Of a stretch of 64,000 nucleotides of DNA, positions 46,037-54,059 are shown piece after piece. A model generated the notes under the pieces. That model saw only the letters and a program-made list of their open reading frames with translations. It was not told the DNA's origin and did no database searches. The stretch comes from Modestobacter sp. VKM Ac-2986 (GTDB taxonomy: Bacteria; Actinomycetota; Actinomycetes; Mycobacteriales; Geodermatophilaceae): the NCBI RefSeq assembly GCF_026967795.1, contig NZ_JAPVBH010000004.1:434001-498000 (forward strand), read 5' to 3'. Numbering within the stretch: the stretch's first letter is position 1; each line of letters opens with the position of its first letter. A program made the position numbers and the translations under genes.

Positions 46037-46093
46037 TGGTCGGCTCCTCGGGGTCGGCGGTCAGGACGCGGGCGCGTGTCGGACGACGGTGTG

Positions 46094-46122
46094 TGACGCC
46101 TGGCACAAGGGGGCACTACGGT
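46094..46122 (+). promoter_or_regulatory. promoter of the lipase gene
   Basis: TGACGC (46094-46099) and TACGGT (46117-46122) are separated by 17 bases, a good sigma-70-type match. The leader to the GTG start is about 66 nt and contains GGGAGGGGGA. Confidence 0.55.
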
Positions 46123-46195
46123 CCCCCGAGGCCGACGCAGCACGTGCGCGGCACCGCCCGGCGCGGTGCCGGAGCGGACAGGGAGGGGGACCGGC

Positions 46196-47101
46196 GTGCA
46201 CTCGACCGACCACCCCTCCTCCCCAGCGTGGCACGCCCCGGGCGCCGGAGCCGGGAGCGACCCGGCAGCCCCGGGAGGTCCGACCCGTGGCGGGCTGCGC
46301 GCGGTGGTCTCCCCGGTGGCCCTCGCCGGCACGCTCACCGAGCTCGCCTGGATGGGTGCGCACGCACTGCTCTACCCGCTCGGCGCCCGGGCCGAACGGC
46401 TGCGGCCCGATCCCGGCCACCGCCCGGCCGACCAGCCGCCGGCCGTCCGCGCGCTGTTCGCCGACGACCCGCTGGCCGCCCGCGTCCCCGTCGTCCTGGT
46501 GCACGGGCTGGTCGACAACCGGTCGGTGTTCTCGGTGACCCGGCGCGCGCTGCGCCGCCGCGGGTTCACCCAGGTCTGCTCCTGGAACTACAGCCCGCTG
46601 CTGCGCGACGTGGAGACCGCCGCGGTGGCGCTGGGCCGCCACCTGGAGCGGGTCTGCCAGGACACCGGGCACGAGCGGGTCCACGTGGTCGGGCACAGCC
46701 TGGGTGGGCTGGTGGCCCGCTACCTGGTGCAGCGGCTGGGCGGCGACGCCCGGGTCGATTCCCTGGTCACCCTGGGGACGCCGCACGGCGGCAGCCGCTG
46801 GGCGCACGTGCTGCCCACCCCGCTGGTCCGGCAGCTGCGGCCGGGCTCGCCGCTCCTGCAGGAGCTGGCGGCCCCGGCGCCGGGCTGCCGCACCCGGGTG
46901 ACCGCGGTCTACAGCGACCTGGACCAGATGGTCGTGCCCTCGGCGTCCGGGCGGTGCGAGCACCCGGACCTGGAGGTGCGCAACGTGCTGGTGCGCGGGG
47001 TGGGGCACATGTCGCTGCCGATCCACCGCTCCGTGCTGGACGAGATCGCCGCCACCCTCGCCACACCCCGGGCGGCGGCGGAGCGGCTGCCCGCCGCCTG
47101 A
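46196..47101 (+). CDS. alpha/beta-hydrolase, triacylglycerol lipase-like
   Basis: The 301-residue protein carries VVLVHGLVDNRSVF (oxyanion loop), VVGHSLGGLVARYLVQ with the nucleophile serine (GHSLGG), the TLGTPHGGSRWAHVL cap motif, the acid in SDLDQMVVPS and the C-terminal histidine in VRGVGHMSLP. This set matches bacterial lipase/acyltransferase proteins (LipA/EstA type). A hydrophobic segment near 45-65 may anchor it; there is no clean signal peptide. The GTG start has GGGAGGGGGA upstream. The substrate is unknown. Confidence 0.88.
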   Translation: MHSTDHPSSPAWHAPGAGAGSDPAAPGGPTRGGLRAVVSPVALAGTLTELAWMGAHALLYPLGARAERLRPDPGHRPADQPPAVRALFADDPLAARVPVVLVHGLVDNRSVFSVTRRALRRRGFTQVCSWNYSPLLRDVETAAVALGRHLERVCQDTGHERVHVVGHSLGGLVARYLVQRLGGDARVDSLVTLGTPHGGSRWAHVLPTPLVRQLRPGSPLLQELAAPAPGCRTRVTAVYSDLDQMVVPSASGRCEHPDLEVRNVLVRGVGHMSLPIHRSVLDEIAATLATPRAAAERLPAA

Positions 47102-47356
47102 GCAGCCTGCGTCCGCTGTGGTCGGTGTGACTGCCGAGGGGGCTGGTGGGACGGATGTGGTCACTGTGCGCTGAGAGCAGCGACACGCCCCGTGAGGTGG
47201 TGGTCGCCCTCCGTCGCTCTCCGTAGCGTCCGTGGACGTCAGCAGCGGGATCTGCCACCAGGTGGTCCCACTGCTCCGCGCACCTGCCGATCACTTGACC
47301 GTCTGGTGCACGTCAGGCCCACGGCTCCCCCCGTGGCGTCCCCGGGAAGGTGCCTG
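47102..47356 (+). other. non-coding leader region before the M23 peptidase gene
   Basis: I see no gene here. Two related stretches, GTGGTCGGTGTGACT and GTGGTCACTGTGCGC, lie 45 bases apart near its start. Two small hairpins, ccacc-a-ggtgg and ccacgg-ctcccc-ccgtgg, are near the end. Cell-wall hydrolase genes of actinobacteria often carry c-di-AMP (ydaO) riboswitches, but I cannot find that consensus. Confidence 0.3.
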
Positions 47357-48394
47357 TTGTCCCGTCTCCGTGAGCTCGTCGGCCGCACGCGGCCCGAGGA
47401 CGGCCTCGATGCCGTCCTGCCCGTCGACCCGGCCGGCACCGGCTGGGCCGAGGCCCTGGTCGCCGACGTCGACTGGGACGGCGAGTGGGCCGCGACCCAG
47501 GGCGCCACCGGGACCCCCGACGACACGCAGGCCCCCGCCACCCACGCCCCTGACGTCCAGGCCCCGGCCACCGCAGGTCCGGCCACTGCGGCCGCTCCCA
47601 CCGCCGCACCGGCGACCACCGAGTCGCCCGCTCCGCTCCCCCCGGCCCCCGCGGCGGTCCCGGCCCCGGCTCCCGCACCGGTCGCCGGCCCGGCCACCGC
47701 CCCCGCCGCGATGGCAGCCGTCGCCGCCGGCGCCACCGCTCGCCGGGCAGGGCGCCCGCCGGCCCGCCGGGCCCCGTTCCTGCTGGCCGCCGCCGTCGTG
47801 GGCGCCATAGCCGCGGCGCTGCTGGGCAGTGGTCCTGCGGCGCCGGTGTCGGTGGCCTCCGGCCAGGACTACGGGCTGGGCCTGGCCGACTCCAGCTTCG
47901 CCGGTGGCGTGGACGTCGAGGGCGCCCGCGGGGAGATCAGCCAGGCCGAGGCCCAGGCCCGGCTCAGCGAGATCGCCGCCTCCCGTGCGGCCCGGGAGCC
48001 CGACTTCGTCGTCCCCACCGACGGCCGGCTCACCACCTGCTTCTGCCAGCGCTGGGGCACCATGCACTGGGGTCTGGACCTCGCCGCCCCGCTGGGCACG
48101 CCGATCTTCTCCGCCGCCGACGGCGTGGTGCTGCGGGCCGGTGCGGCCTCGGGCTACGGCAACGCCGTCTACGTCCAGGACGCCGACGGCAACGTGCACA
48201 TCTACGGCCACATGCGCTACTACAGCGTCGAGGCCGGGGACGTCGTCTCCGCCGGGCAGCAGATCGCCAAGGTCGGCAACCAGGGCCAGTCGACCGGCCC
48301 GCACCTGCACTACGAGATCCACAGCGGCGGGATGAACGGCAAGCCGATCGACCCGCAGGAGTGGCTGGGCGAGCGGGGCCTCACCGTCAGCTGA
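47357..48394 (+). CDS. M23-family peptidase, single-pass membrane-anchored
   Basis: The 345-residue protein has an acidic start (RPEDGLDAVLPVDPAG) and a long Ala/Pro/Thr linker. One helix at about 142-160 (FLLAAAVVGAIAAALLG) follows basic residues, then the M23/LytM domain: HWGLDLAAPLGTPIFSAADG with the first zinc ligands, and HLHYEIHSGG with the last. All ligands are present, so it should be an active peptidoglycan endopeptidase outside the cell. I chose the TTG with GGGAAGG upstream. It corresponds by position to Rv0950c next to uvrD1. Confidence 0.88.
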   Translation: MSRLRELVGRTRPEDGLDAVLPVDPAGTGWAEALVADVDWDGEWAATQGATGTPDDTQAPATHAPDVQAPATAGPATAAAPTAAPATTESPAPLPPAPAAVPAPAPAPVAGPATAPAAMAAVAAGATARRAGRPPARRAPFLLAAAVVGAIAAALLGSGPAAPVSVASGQDYGLGLADSSFAGGVDVEGARGEISQAEAQARLSEIAASRAAREPDFVVPTDGRLTTCFCQRWGTMHWGLDLAAPLGTPIFSAADGVVLRAGAASGYGNAVYVQDADGNVHIYGHMRYYSVEAGDVVSAGQQIAKVGNQGQSTGPHLHYEIHSGGMNGKPIDPQEWLGERGLTVS

Positions 48395-48425
48395 GGCGGC
48401 GCCCGCGCCCCTACGCTGCGGGTGC

Positions 48426-48830
48426 ATGAGCGCCCCGACGCCGTACCTGCACCTGCCCGGCACCGCGCGCGCAGCGCTGGCCTCCTACGCGGAGGTCTTC
48501 GGCTGCGGGTCCACGGTGCACACCTTCGCCGACCTCGGGCGCACGGACGGCCCGGCCGACGCGGTGGGCCACGGGTACCTGGTCGACGGGCCGGTCGCGC
48601 TGTTCGCCGCCGACGTGGCCGGTGACGAACCGGTGTTCACCTCCGCGGGCCTGATGTGGGCGCTGCTGGGCACCGCGGACCCGGCCACCCTGCGCGGCTG
48701 GTTCACCGGCCTCGCGGCCGGCGGGCGGGTCGTGGCGGACCTGGAGCGCCGCCCGTGGGGCGCCTCCGACGGCCAGGTGGTCGACCGCTTCGGCGTCCAC
48801 TGGCTCATCGGCTTCGAGGGCGAGGAGTGA
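48426..48830 (+). CDS. VOC-superfamily (glyoxalase-like/PhnB-type) protein
   Basis: The 134-residue protein has the repeated beta-alpha-beta-beta-beta layout of the VOC fold: PYLHLPGTARAALASYAEVF at the start, as in PhnB-like proteins, and RRPWGASDGQVVDRFGVHW near the end. The metal-ligand pattern is partial, so catalysis is uncertain. The ATG lies eight bases after TACGCT with no ribosome site, suggesting a near-leaderless mRNA. A hairpin element separates it from the convergent helicase gene. Confidence 0.82.
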   Translation: MSAPTPYLHLPGTARAALASYAEVFGCGSTVHTFADLGRTDGPADAVGHGYLVDGPVALFAADVAGDEPVFTSAGLMWALLGTADPATLRGWFTGLAAGGRVVADLERRPWGASDGQVVDRFGVHWLIGFEGEE

Positions 48831-48839
48831 AGAAGGACA

Positions 48840-48887
48840 CCGCTGCCCCCCACGCCACGCTCCGCGCGGCCCGGGGCCCTGCAGCGG
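48840..48887 (+). repeat. dispersed hairpin element between the VOC and UvrD genes
   Basis: The outer stem ccgctgc/gcagcgg (48840-48846 and 48881-48887) encloses the GC-rich core. AGAAGGAC directly follows the VOC stop, so this copy is oriented with the plus-strand gene, while also lying just past the helicase stop. Confidence 0.65.
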
Positions 48888-48893
48888 GGCCGG

Positions 48894-51185
48894 TTACAGC
48901 TTGACGAGCGGGGCGTAGCGCAGCACGAGCCGCTTGGTGCCCCCGGAGCCGAAGTCGACCGTGGCCTGTGCCTTGTCGCCGACGCCGTTGATCTCGACCA
49001 CGGTGCCCAGCCCGAACGCGTCGTGGCTGACCCGGTCGCCGATCTCGACGTTGATCACCGGGCGGTTGCCCGCGCCGCCGCGCAGACCGCCGGTGGACAG
49101 CCCGGTCGCCGCCACCCGGGACTGCGCCGAGCTCATCGGCGAGGAGCTCACCGGCTGCGAGCCCGACCAGTGGACGGCGTCGGTGGGCAGCTCGTCGAGG
49201 AACCGGGACGGCGGGTTGTAGGCCGGCTGCCCCCAGTTGGTGCGCACCGTGGCCCGGGACAGGAACAGCCGCTGGCGGGCGCGGGTGATGCCCACGTAGG
49301 CCAGCCGGCGCTCCTCCTCCAGCTCCCGCGGGTCACCGAGCGCGCGCAGGTGCGGGAAGACGCCGTCCTCGAGGCCGGTGAGGAAGACGACCGGGAACTC
49401 CAGGCCCTTGGCGGTGTGCAGCGTCATCAGCGTGACGACCCCGGCCTCGTCGCCGGTGACCGGGATCTGGTCGGCGTCGGCCACCAGGGAGACCTGCTCG
49501 AGGAAGTCGGTGACGGTGCCGTCGGGGTTGGCCGCCTCGAACTCCGCGGCCACCGAGACCAGCTCGTTGAGGTTGTCGACCCGCCCCTCGTCCTGCGGGT
49601 CGGTGCTGGCCGAGAGCTCGGTCAGGTAGCCGGTGCGGTCGAGGATGCTCTCCAGCAGCGCGGCCGGCCCGGAGCCTGTCTCGACGAGCTGCTCGAACTC
49701 CTCCAGCAGCGCCACGAACTCACTGATCGCCTTGGACGAGCGGGTCGCCAGCTCGCCGATCTCCGACACCCGGCGCAACGCGGAGGCGAAGGGGATGCGC
49801 TCGCGGTCGGCGAACCGCTCGACGGCGGACTCGGCCCGCTCACCGATGCCGCGCTTGGGGGTGTTGAGCACCCGGCGCAGGCTCACGACGTCGGCCGGGT
49901 TGGCGACCACCTTGAGGTAGGCGACGGCGTCCCGGACCTCGCGGCGCTCGTAGAAGCGCACCCCGCCGACGACCTTGTAGGGCATGCCGACCCGGATGAA
50001 CACCTCCTCGAAGACGCGGGAGGCGTTGTTGGTGCGGTAGAAGACCGCGATGTCCTTGGGTTGCGCGAGGCCCTCGTCGGTGAGGGCGTCGATCTGCTCG
50101 GCGACCCAGGCGGCCTCGTCGTGCTCGTTGTCGGAGACGTAGCCCTCGATCAGCTCGCCGTCACCGGCCTCCGACCACAGGTTCTTCGGCCGCCGGGCGG
50201 TGTTGCGGGCGATGACCTGGTTGGCCGCGCGCAGGATCCGCTGCGTGGAGCGGTAGTTCTGCTCCAGCACGATCGTGGTGGCCTCGGGGTAGTCGCGCTC
50301 GAACTCGTCGATGTTGCGGATCGTCGCGCCGCGGAAGGCGTAGATCGACTGGTCGGCGTCACCGACGACGCACAGCTCGGCCGGCGGCACCGGGCCGCCG
50401 GCGGTGCCGACCAGCTCGCGGACCAGCACGTACTGGGCGTGGTTGGTGTCCTGGTACTCGTCGACCAGCACGTGCCGGAACCGGCGCCGGTAGTGCTCGG
50501 CGACGTCGGGGAAGGCCTGCAGCAGGTGGACCGTGGTCATGATCAGGTCGTCGAAGTCCATCGCGTGGGCCTCGCGGAGACGGCGCTGGTAGAGGGTGTA
50601 CGCCTCCTTGAGCACCTTCTCCGGCGCGGTCTCCGGGGCGTAGGACTCCTCGTCGACCAGCTCGTTCTTCAGGTTCGACACCTGGTTGGCCAGGCTGCGA
50701 CCGGGATAGCGCTTGCTGTCCAGGTCCAGGTCGCGGGCCACCATCGTCATCAGCCGGACCGAGTCGCCCTGGTCGTAGATGGTGAACGAGGTCTTCATGC
50801 CGAGCTTGGCGGCCTCGGCGCGCAGGATCCGCACGCACATCGAGTGGAACGTCGACACCCACATCGCCCGGGCGCGCGGGCCGACGAGGGAGGCGACGCG
50901 CTCCTTCATCTCACCAGCGGCCTTGTTGGTGAAGGTGATCGCCATGATCTCCCCGGGCTGCACCCCGCGGGCGCCCAGCAGGTAGGCGATCCGGTGGGTC
51001 AGCACCCGGGTCTTGCCCGAGCCGGCGCCGGCGACGATGAGCAGCGGGCTGCCCTCGTGCACGGTCGCCTGCCGCTGCGGGCCGTTGAGTCCGGCGAGCA
51101 TCCGGTCCAGCTCGCGGCCGACCTGGCCGGTCGCCTGGCGGGAGATCGCTTCGGTGCCGGGGAGGGAGATCTGCGAGCTGCTCAT
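48894..51185 (-). CDS. pcrA: ATP-dependent DNA helicase UvrD1/PcrA
   Basis: This SF1A 3'-5' helicase acts in nucleotide excision repair and replication restart. The 763-residue protein has IVAGAGSGKTRVLTHRIAYL (motif I), TFTNKAAGEMKERV, VDEYQDTNHAQYVL (motif II), GDADQSIYAFRGA (III), LEQNYRST, MTLHTAKGLEFPVVF (V) and YVGITRARQRL (VI). The C-terminal Tudor-like domain (about 705-763) with GDRVSHDAFGLGTVVEI contacts RNA polymerase in relatives. The ATG overlaps the stop of a 20-codon upstream frame by ATGA. Gene order matches mycobacterial uvrD1 (Rv0949). Confidence 0.96.
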   Translation of the reverse strand: MSSSQISLPGTEAISRQATGQVGRELDRMLAGLNGPQRQATVHEGSPLLIVAGAGSGKTRVLTHRIAYLLGARGVQPGEIMAITFTNKAAGEMKERVASLVGPRARAMWVSTFHSMCVRILRAEAAKLGMKTSFTIYDQGDSVRLMTMVARDLDLDSKRYPGRSLANQVSNLKNELVDEESYAPETAPEKVLKEAYTLYQRRLREAHAMDFDDLIMTTVHLLQAFPDVAEHYRRRFRHVLVDEYQDTNHAQYVLVRELVGTAGGPVPPAELCVVGDADQSIYAFRGATIRNIDEFERDYPEATTIVLEQNYRSTQRILRAANQVIARNTARRPKNLWSEAGDGELIEGYVSDNEHDEAAWVAEQIDALTDEGLAQPKDIAVFYRTNNASRVFEEVFIRVGMPYKVVGGVRFYERREVRDAVAYLKVVANPADVVSLRRVLNTPKRGIGERAESAVERFADRERIPFASALRRVSEIGELATRSSKAISEFVALLEEFEQLVETGSGPAALLESILDRTGYLTELSASTDPQDEGRVDNLNELVSVAAEFEAANPDGTVTDFLEQVSLVADADQIPVTGDEAGVVTLMTLHTAKGLEFPVVFLTGLEDGVFPHLRALGDPRELEEERRLAYVGITRARQRLFLSRATVRTNWGQPAYNPPSRFLDELPTDAVHWSGSQPVSSSPMSSAQSRVAATGLSTGGLRGGAGNRPVINVEIGDRVSHDAFGLGTVVEINGVGDKAQATVDFGSGGTKRLVLRYAPLVKL

Positions 51186-51244
51186 CTCGGGGCCCCCGCG
51201 AGGACGTGGAGCGCCAGCGGAGCGTCTTCGTGGGGTGAGTTCAT
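51182..51244 (-). CDS. 20-codon upstream ORF coupled to uvrD1
   Basis: ATG at 51244 opens a 20-residue frame (MNSPHEDAPLALHVLAGAPR) whose TGA overlaps the uvrD1 ATG as ATGA. A TACAGT hexamer nine bases before this ATG could start a leaderless transcript there, which would make this frame the entry point for ribosomes on the uvrD1 message. The uvrD1 ATG itself has no Shine-Dalgarno sequence. It could be a coupling or regulatory peptide, or simply a longer helicase leader; no homologue is known to me. Confidence 0.45.
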   Translation of the reverse strand: MNSPHEDAPLALHVLAGAPR

Positions 51245-51253
51245 GACACCGCC

Positions 51254-51259
51254 ACTGTA
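51254..51259 (-). promoter_or_regulatory. -10 hexamer TACAGT upstream of the uvrD1 leader frame
   Basis: TACAGT lies nine bases before the ATG of the 20-codon frame on the minus strand. Confidence 0.45.
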
Positions 51260-51336
51260 AGCCGCGGGGCCGACGTTCCCCGCCCCCGCGGAACGGGTGC
51301 GACAGGCGTGACCGGTGGCGCGCCGGACGCCGTCCG

Positions 51337-51345
51337 TGCCAGACT
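51337..51345 (+). promoter_or_regulatory. extended -10 (TGCCAGACT) of the chorismate mutase transcript
   Basis: TGC followed by CAGACT ends six bases before the GTG of the leader frame, so a leaderless leader-peptide mRNA is expected. No clear -35 is visible. Confidence 0.4.
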
Positions 51346-51351
51346 CCCGAC

Positions 51352-51414
51352 GTGCTCGATCAGCGGAGCTTTTCCTACGGCCACCGGTCCCCGGTGTCCG
51401 TACCCGCTGGCTGA
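51352..51414 (+). CDS. candidate Phe/Tyr leader peptide of chorismate mutase
   Basis: A 20-codon frame, GTG to TGA (MLDQRSFSYGHRSPVSVPAG), contains one Phe (TTT, a very rare codon in this genome) and one Tyr two codons later. Phe and Tyr are the end products of the chorismate mutase branch encoded downstream. A terminator-like hairpin follows 17 bases after the stop. A leaderless start is supported by the -10 position. This is the layout of transcription attenuation, but the leader has only one codon of each amino acid. Confidence 0.45.
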   Translation: MLDQRSFSYGHRSPVSVPAG

Positions 51415-51430
51415 GAAGCCACCGCACACG

Positions 51431-51458
51431 ACGCCCCGGGCCGACGGCCCCGGGGCGT
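51431..51458 (+). terminator. candidate attenuator hairpin before chorismate mutase
   Basis: A perfect 10-bp stem (acgccccggg/cccggggcgt) with an 8-base loop is followed by TCCTCGTCTCCT, pyrimidine-rich for this genome. It lies between the leader frame and the gene. Confidence 0.5.
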
Positions 51459-51505
51459 TCCTCGTCTCCTGGGGTCGACGGCCACCCACCGCCCCGGAGG
51501 ACCTG

Positions 51506-51766
51506 ATGACCACCAGCACCGACCCGGCCGCCCAGATCGACGCGCTGCGCGGCGAGATCGACACCTGCGACGCCCAGATCATCGAGCTCGTGCAGCGCCG
51601 GCTGGCCGTCTCCCAGCAGATCGGCGCCCTGCGCTCGGCCAGCGGCGGCACCCGGCTGTCGCTCTCGCGCGAGCAGCGGGTGCTGGACCGCTTCCGCACC
51701 GCGCTGGGCCCGGACGGCGTCTCGCTGGGGATGATGCTGCTGCGCCTGGGCCGCGGCCGCCTCTGA
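51506..51766 (+). CDS. chorismate mutase (AroQ, small secondary-type)
   Basis: The product rearranges chorismate to prephenate, the branch toward Phe and Tyr. The 86-residue all-helical protein has QIDALRGEIDTCDAQIIELV and QRRLAVSQQIGALR, which together supply the active-site arginines and lysine-equivalent of AroQ. It matches the size and place of M. tuberculosis Rv0948c, which is weak alone and activated by DAHP synthase; that partnership is a family fact, not seen here. The ATG has GGAGG five bases before it. It is divergent from uvrD1. Confidence 0.92.
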   Translation: MTTSTDPAAQIDALRGEIDTCDAQIIELVQRRLAVSQQIGALRSASGGTRLSLSREQRVLDRFRTALGPDGVSLGMMLLRLGRGRL

Positions 51767-51815
51767 CGAGGGACCACACCTCGCAGGCTCGGCACGGGTC
51801 CCGGAGCGGTGGCCA

Positions 51816-51821
51816 TAAGCT
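51816..51821 (+). promoter_or_regulatory. -10 hexamer TAAGCT, leaderless promoter of the PIG-L gene
   Basis: TAAGCT, seven bases, then GTG-ATG. Transcription should begin at or next to the start codon. Confidence 0.45.
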
Positions 51822-51828
51822 GCCCGGC

Positions 51829-52566
51829 GTGATGCCGCTGCCGACCGCCCCTGCCGAACACGTCGAGCGGGCGCTGTGCGTGCTCGCCCACCCCGACGAC
51901 GTCGACTTCGGCAGCGCCGGCACCGTCGCGCAGTGGACGGCGGCCGGCACCCAGGTCAGCTACTGCATCGTCACCGACGGGGACGCCGGCGGGTTCGACG
52001 AGACCCCGCGCGACCAGATGCCGGTGCTGCGCCGGGCCGAGCAGACCGCCGCGGCCGCCGCCGTGGGCGTGACCGACCTGCACTGGCTCGGCTACCCCGA
52101 CGGCCGGCTGGAGCCCACGCTCGAGCTGCGCCGCGACATCAGCCGGGTCATCCGGCAGGTGCGCCCGCAGCGGGTGCTCACCAGCTCCCCGGAGCGGTTC
52201 TACGAGCGGATCGGCGCCAGCCACCCCGACCACATGACCGCCGGTGAGTCGACGCTGCGCGCGGTCTACCCCGACGCCCGCAACCCCTTCGCCCACCCCG
52301 AGCTGCTGGCCGACGAGGGCCTGGAGGCGTGGACGGTGAGCGAGGTGTGGCTCGGTGGCGGCCCGCGTCCGGACCACGTCGTCGACGTCACCGACGTCGT
52401 CGAGCGCAAGTGGGCCGCGCTGATGTCGCACGTCACCCAGGTCAGCCACCTGCCCGAGGGCCAGCTGCAGGAGTTCGTCGGCGGCTGGATGCGGCAGACC
52501 GCGAAGGAGCACGGCCTGCCCGAGGGCCGCCTGGCCGAGGCCTTCCAGGTCGTCTACACCGGCTGA
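51829..52566 (+). CDS. PIG-L family (LmbE-like) N-deacetylase
   Basis: The 245-residue zinc hydrolase has LAHPDDVDFGSAG near residue 20 (AHPDD zinc and base motif), GFDETP, and SHPDH near 132 with the third ligand. Relatives include MshB and Mca of mycothiol metabolism and antibiotic-tailoring deacetylases; this protein lacks enough context to choose one. It starts at adjacent GTG and ATG codons without a ribosome site, and a TAAGCT -10 suggests a leaderless message. Confidence 0.9.
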   Translation: MMPLPTAPAEHVERALCVLAHPDDVDFGSAGTVAQWTAAGTQVSYCIVTDGDAGGFDETPRDQMPVLRRAEQTAAAAAVGVTDLHWLGYPDGRLEPTLELRRDISRVIRQVRPQRVLTSSPERFYERIGASHPDHMTAGESTLRAVYPDARNPFAHPELLADEGLEAWTVSEVWLGGGPRPDHVVDVTDVVERKWAALMSHVTQVSHLPEGQLQEFVGGWMRQTAKEHGLPEGRLAEAFQVVYTG

Positions 52567-52675
52567 CACACAGCGCGACGTCCGTGTGACGGAACGTATC
52601 GTCACCGACGCACAGCGGCAACAGAGCATCCGTAGACATCGTCCCGACCGCCAGGACCAGGCACCGGGAGAGACG

Positions 52676-54058
52676 TTGACCGACCGCTCGCACCACCTGT
52701 CCACCGACCAGCCCGACCCGGCCACCGCAGCCGGCGTGCTCGAGCAGGGGCTGGGCCGGCGCGCCTTCGTCCGGGCCGCCCTGGCCACCGGCGCCGTCGT
52801 GGCGGCCGGTGTCGCCACCGCGTCACCGGCCGCGGCCACCCCCAGGCCCCGGACCCGGCTGCCGGGGCAGGTCCTCCAGCCGGGCACCGGCCCGATCGAC
52901 GGCGACGTCTACCTGCCCTCCCGGCCCGAGGAGGTGCTGTGGGGGTACCTGCCGCGCACCACGGACAGACCGGTCGCCCGGATGCGCTCCGGGCAGACCA
53001 TCACCATCGACACGGTGAGCCACGAGGGGCTGCTGGAGGACCAGGGCCGGGACCCCGCCGCGTGGTTCGCCGGCAAGGGCGTGCCGCGCGACCAGGTGCT
53101 CGACGACGCCGTCGCCATCGCCGCCGGGTACGCCCGGCACCAGCGCGACTTCGACGCCGACGGGCCGCACGTCATCACCGGACCGGTGCACGTCGAGGGC
53201 GCCCGCCCCGGTGACGTGCTGAAGATCGAGCCGCTGTCGGCGATGCCCCGGGTCCCCTACGGGGTCATCTCCAGCCGGCACGGCAAGGGGGCGCTGGCCG
53301 TCCAGTTCTCCCCCGACGCCGGCATCAGCAAGGCCGAGGCGATGCCGCGGACGCCGGACGGCCGGGGCACCAAGGACCCGCTGCGGTACGGCAACGTCTC
53401 CGTCTTCACCCCCGTCCGGCGTGCCCGGGGCGGGGTGCCCACCGCGCACCTGCCCGTGGGCACCAGCGGTGAGGTCGCCTGGCCGCTGGACCCCTTCGCC
53501 GGTCTGATGGCGGTCGCCACCGTGGGCGACGCGACGAAGCTGAACGACCCGCTGGTCAACTCGATCCCGCCGACGCTCGGCGGCGGCAACATCGACGTGA
53601 AGCACCTCAACGTCGGCTCGGCCTTCTACGTGCCGGTGGTCGCCGAGGGGGCGCTGTTCTCCACCGGTGACCCGCACATGTCGATGGGCAACGGCGAGGT
53701 GGCCCTGACCGCGATGGAGGGGTCGCTGCGGATCACCTACCGGCTCACCGTCTGCCGTCCGGGGTCGGGCGACGCACCGTCGGTGGCCTTCCGGTACCCG
53801 TTCGGGGAGACGCCGGACGCGTGGGTGCCGATCGGGCTCTCGGACCCCGACGGGTCGCGCAACGGGCAGGGCAGCGACCTGGACACCGCCAGCCGGCGGG
53901 CCGTGGTCAACGCGCTGGACTTCCTGGAGACCGACCTCGGCATGGACCGGCAGGTGGCCTATGCCTACCTCTCGGCGGCGGCGGACTTCGAGGTCTCCCA
54001 GGTCGTCGACCGCACGGTCGGCGTCCACGGGGTCATCCCCAAGAGCCACTTCAGCTGA
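52676..54058 (+). CDS. Tat-exported acetamidase/formamidase-family protein
   Basis: The 460-residue protein has a twin-arginine signal: GRRAFVRAALATGAVVAAG with an AxA-type cleavage region at PAAA (about residue 55). The mature part shows the FmdA/AmdA pattern: GPVHVEGARPGDVLKIE, the GGGNIDVKHLNVGSAFYVPV metal-site segment and GDPHMSMGNGEVALTAMEG. The family hydrolyses formamide or acetamide to ammonia and the acid in the cytosol, so export is unusual. The TTG start has GGGAGAG five bases upstream; the frame stays open to a GTG at 52586. It is followed by a 21-bp hairpin. Confidence 0.87.
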   Translation: MTDRSHHLSTDQPDPATAAGVLEQGLGRRAFVRAALATGAVVAAGVATASPAAATPRPRTRLPGQVLQPGTGPIDGDVYLPSRPEEVLWGYLPRTTDRPVARMRSGQTITIDTVSHEGLLEDQGRDPAAWFAGKGVPRDQVLDDAVAIAAGYARHQRDFDADGPHVITGPVHVEGARPGDVLKIEPLSAMPRVPYGVISSRHGKGALAVQFSPDAGISKAEAMPRTPDGRGTKDPLRYGNVSVFTPVRRARGGVPTAHLPVGTSGEVAWPLDPFAGLMAVATVGDATKLNDPLVNSIPPTLGGGNIDVKHLNVGSAFYVPVVAEGALFSTGDPHMSMGNGEVALTAMEGSLRITYRLTVCRPGSGDAPSVAFRYPFGETPDAWVPIGLSDPDGSRNGQGSDLDTASRRAVVNALDFLETDLGMDRQVAYAYLSAAADFEVSQVVDRTVGVHGVIPKSHFS

Positions 54059-54059
54059 G

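Noticed and set aside
47102-47356. possible c-di-AMP (ydaO) riboswitch upstream of the M23 peptidase
   Set aside because: The position is typical, but I could not find the conserved riboswitch core sequences.
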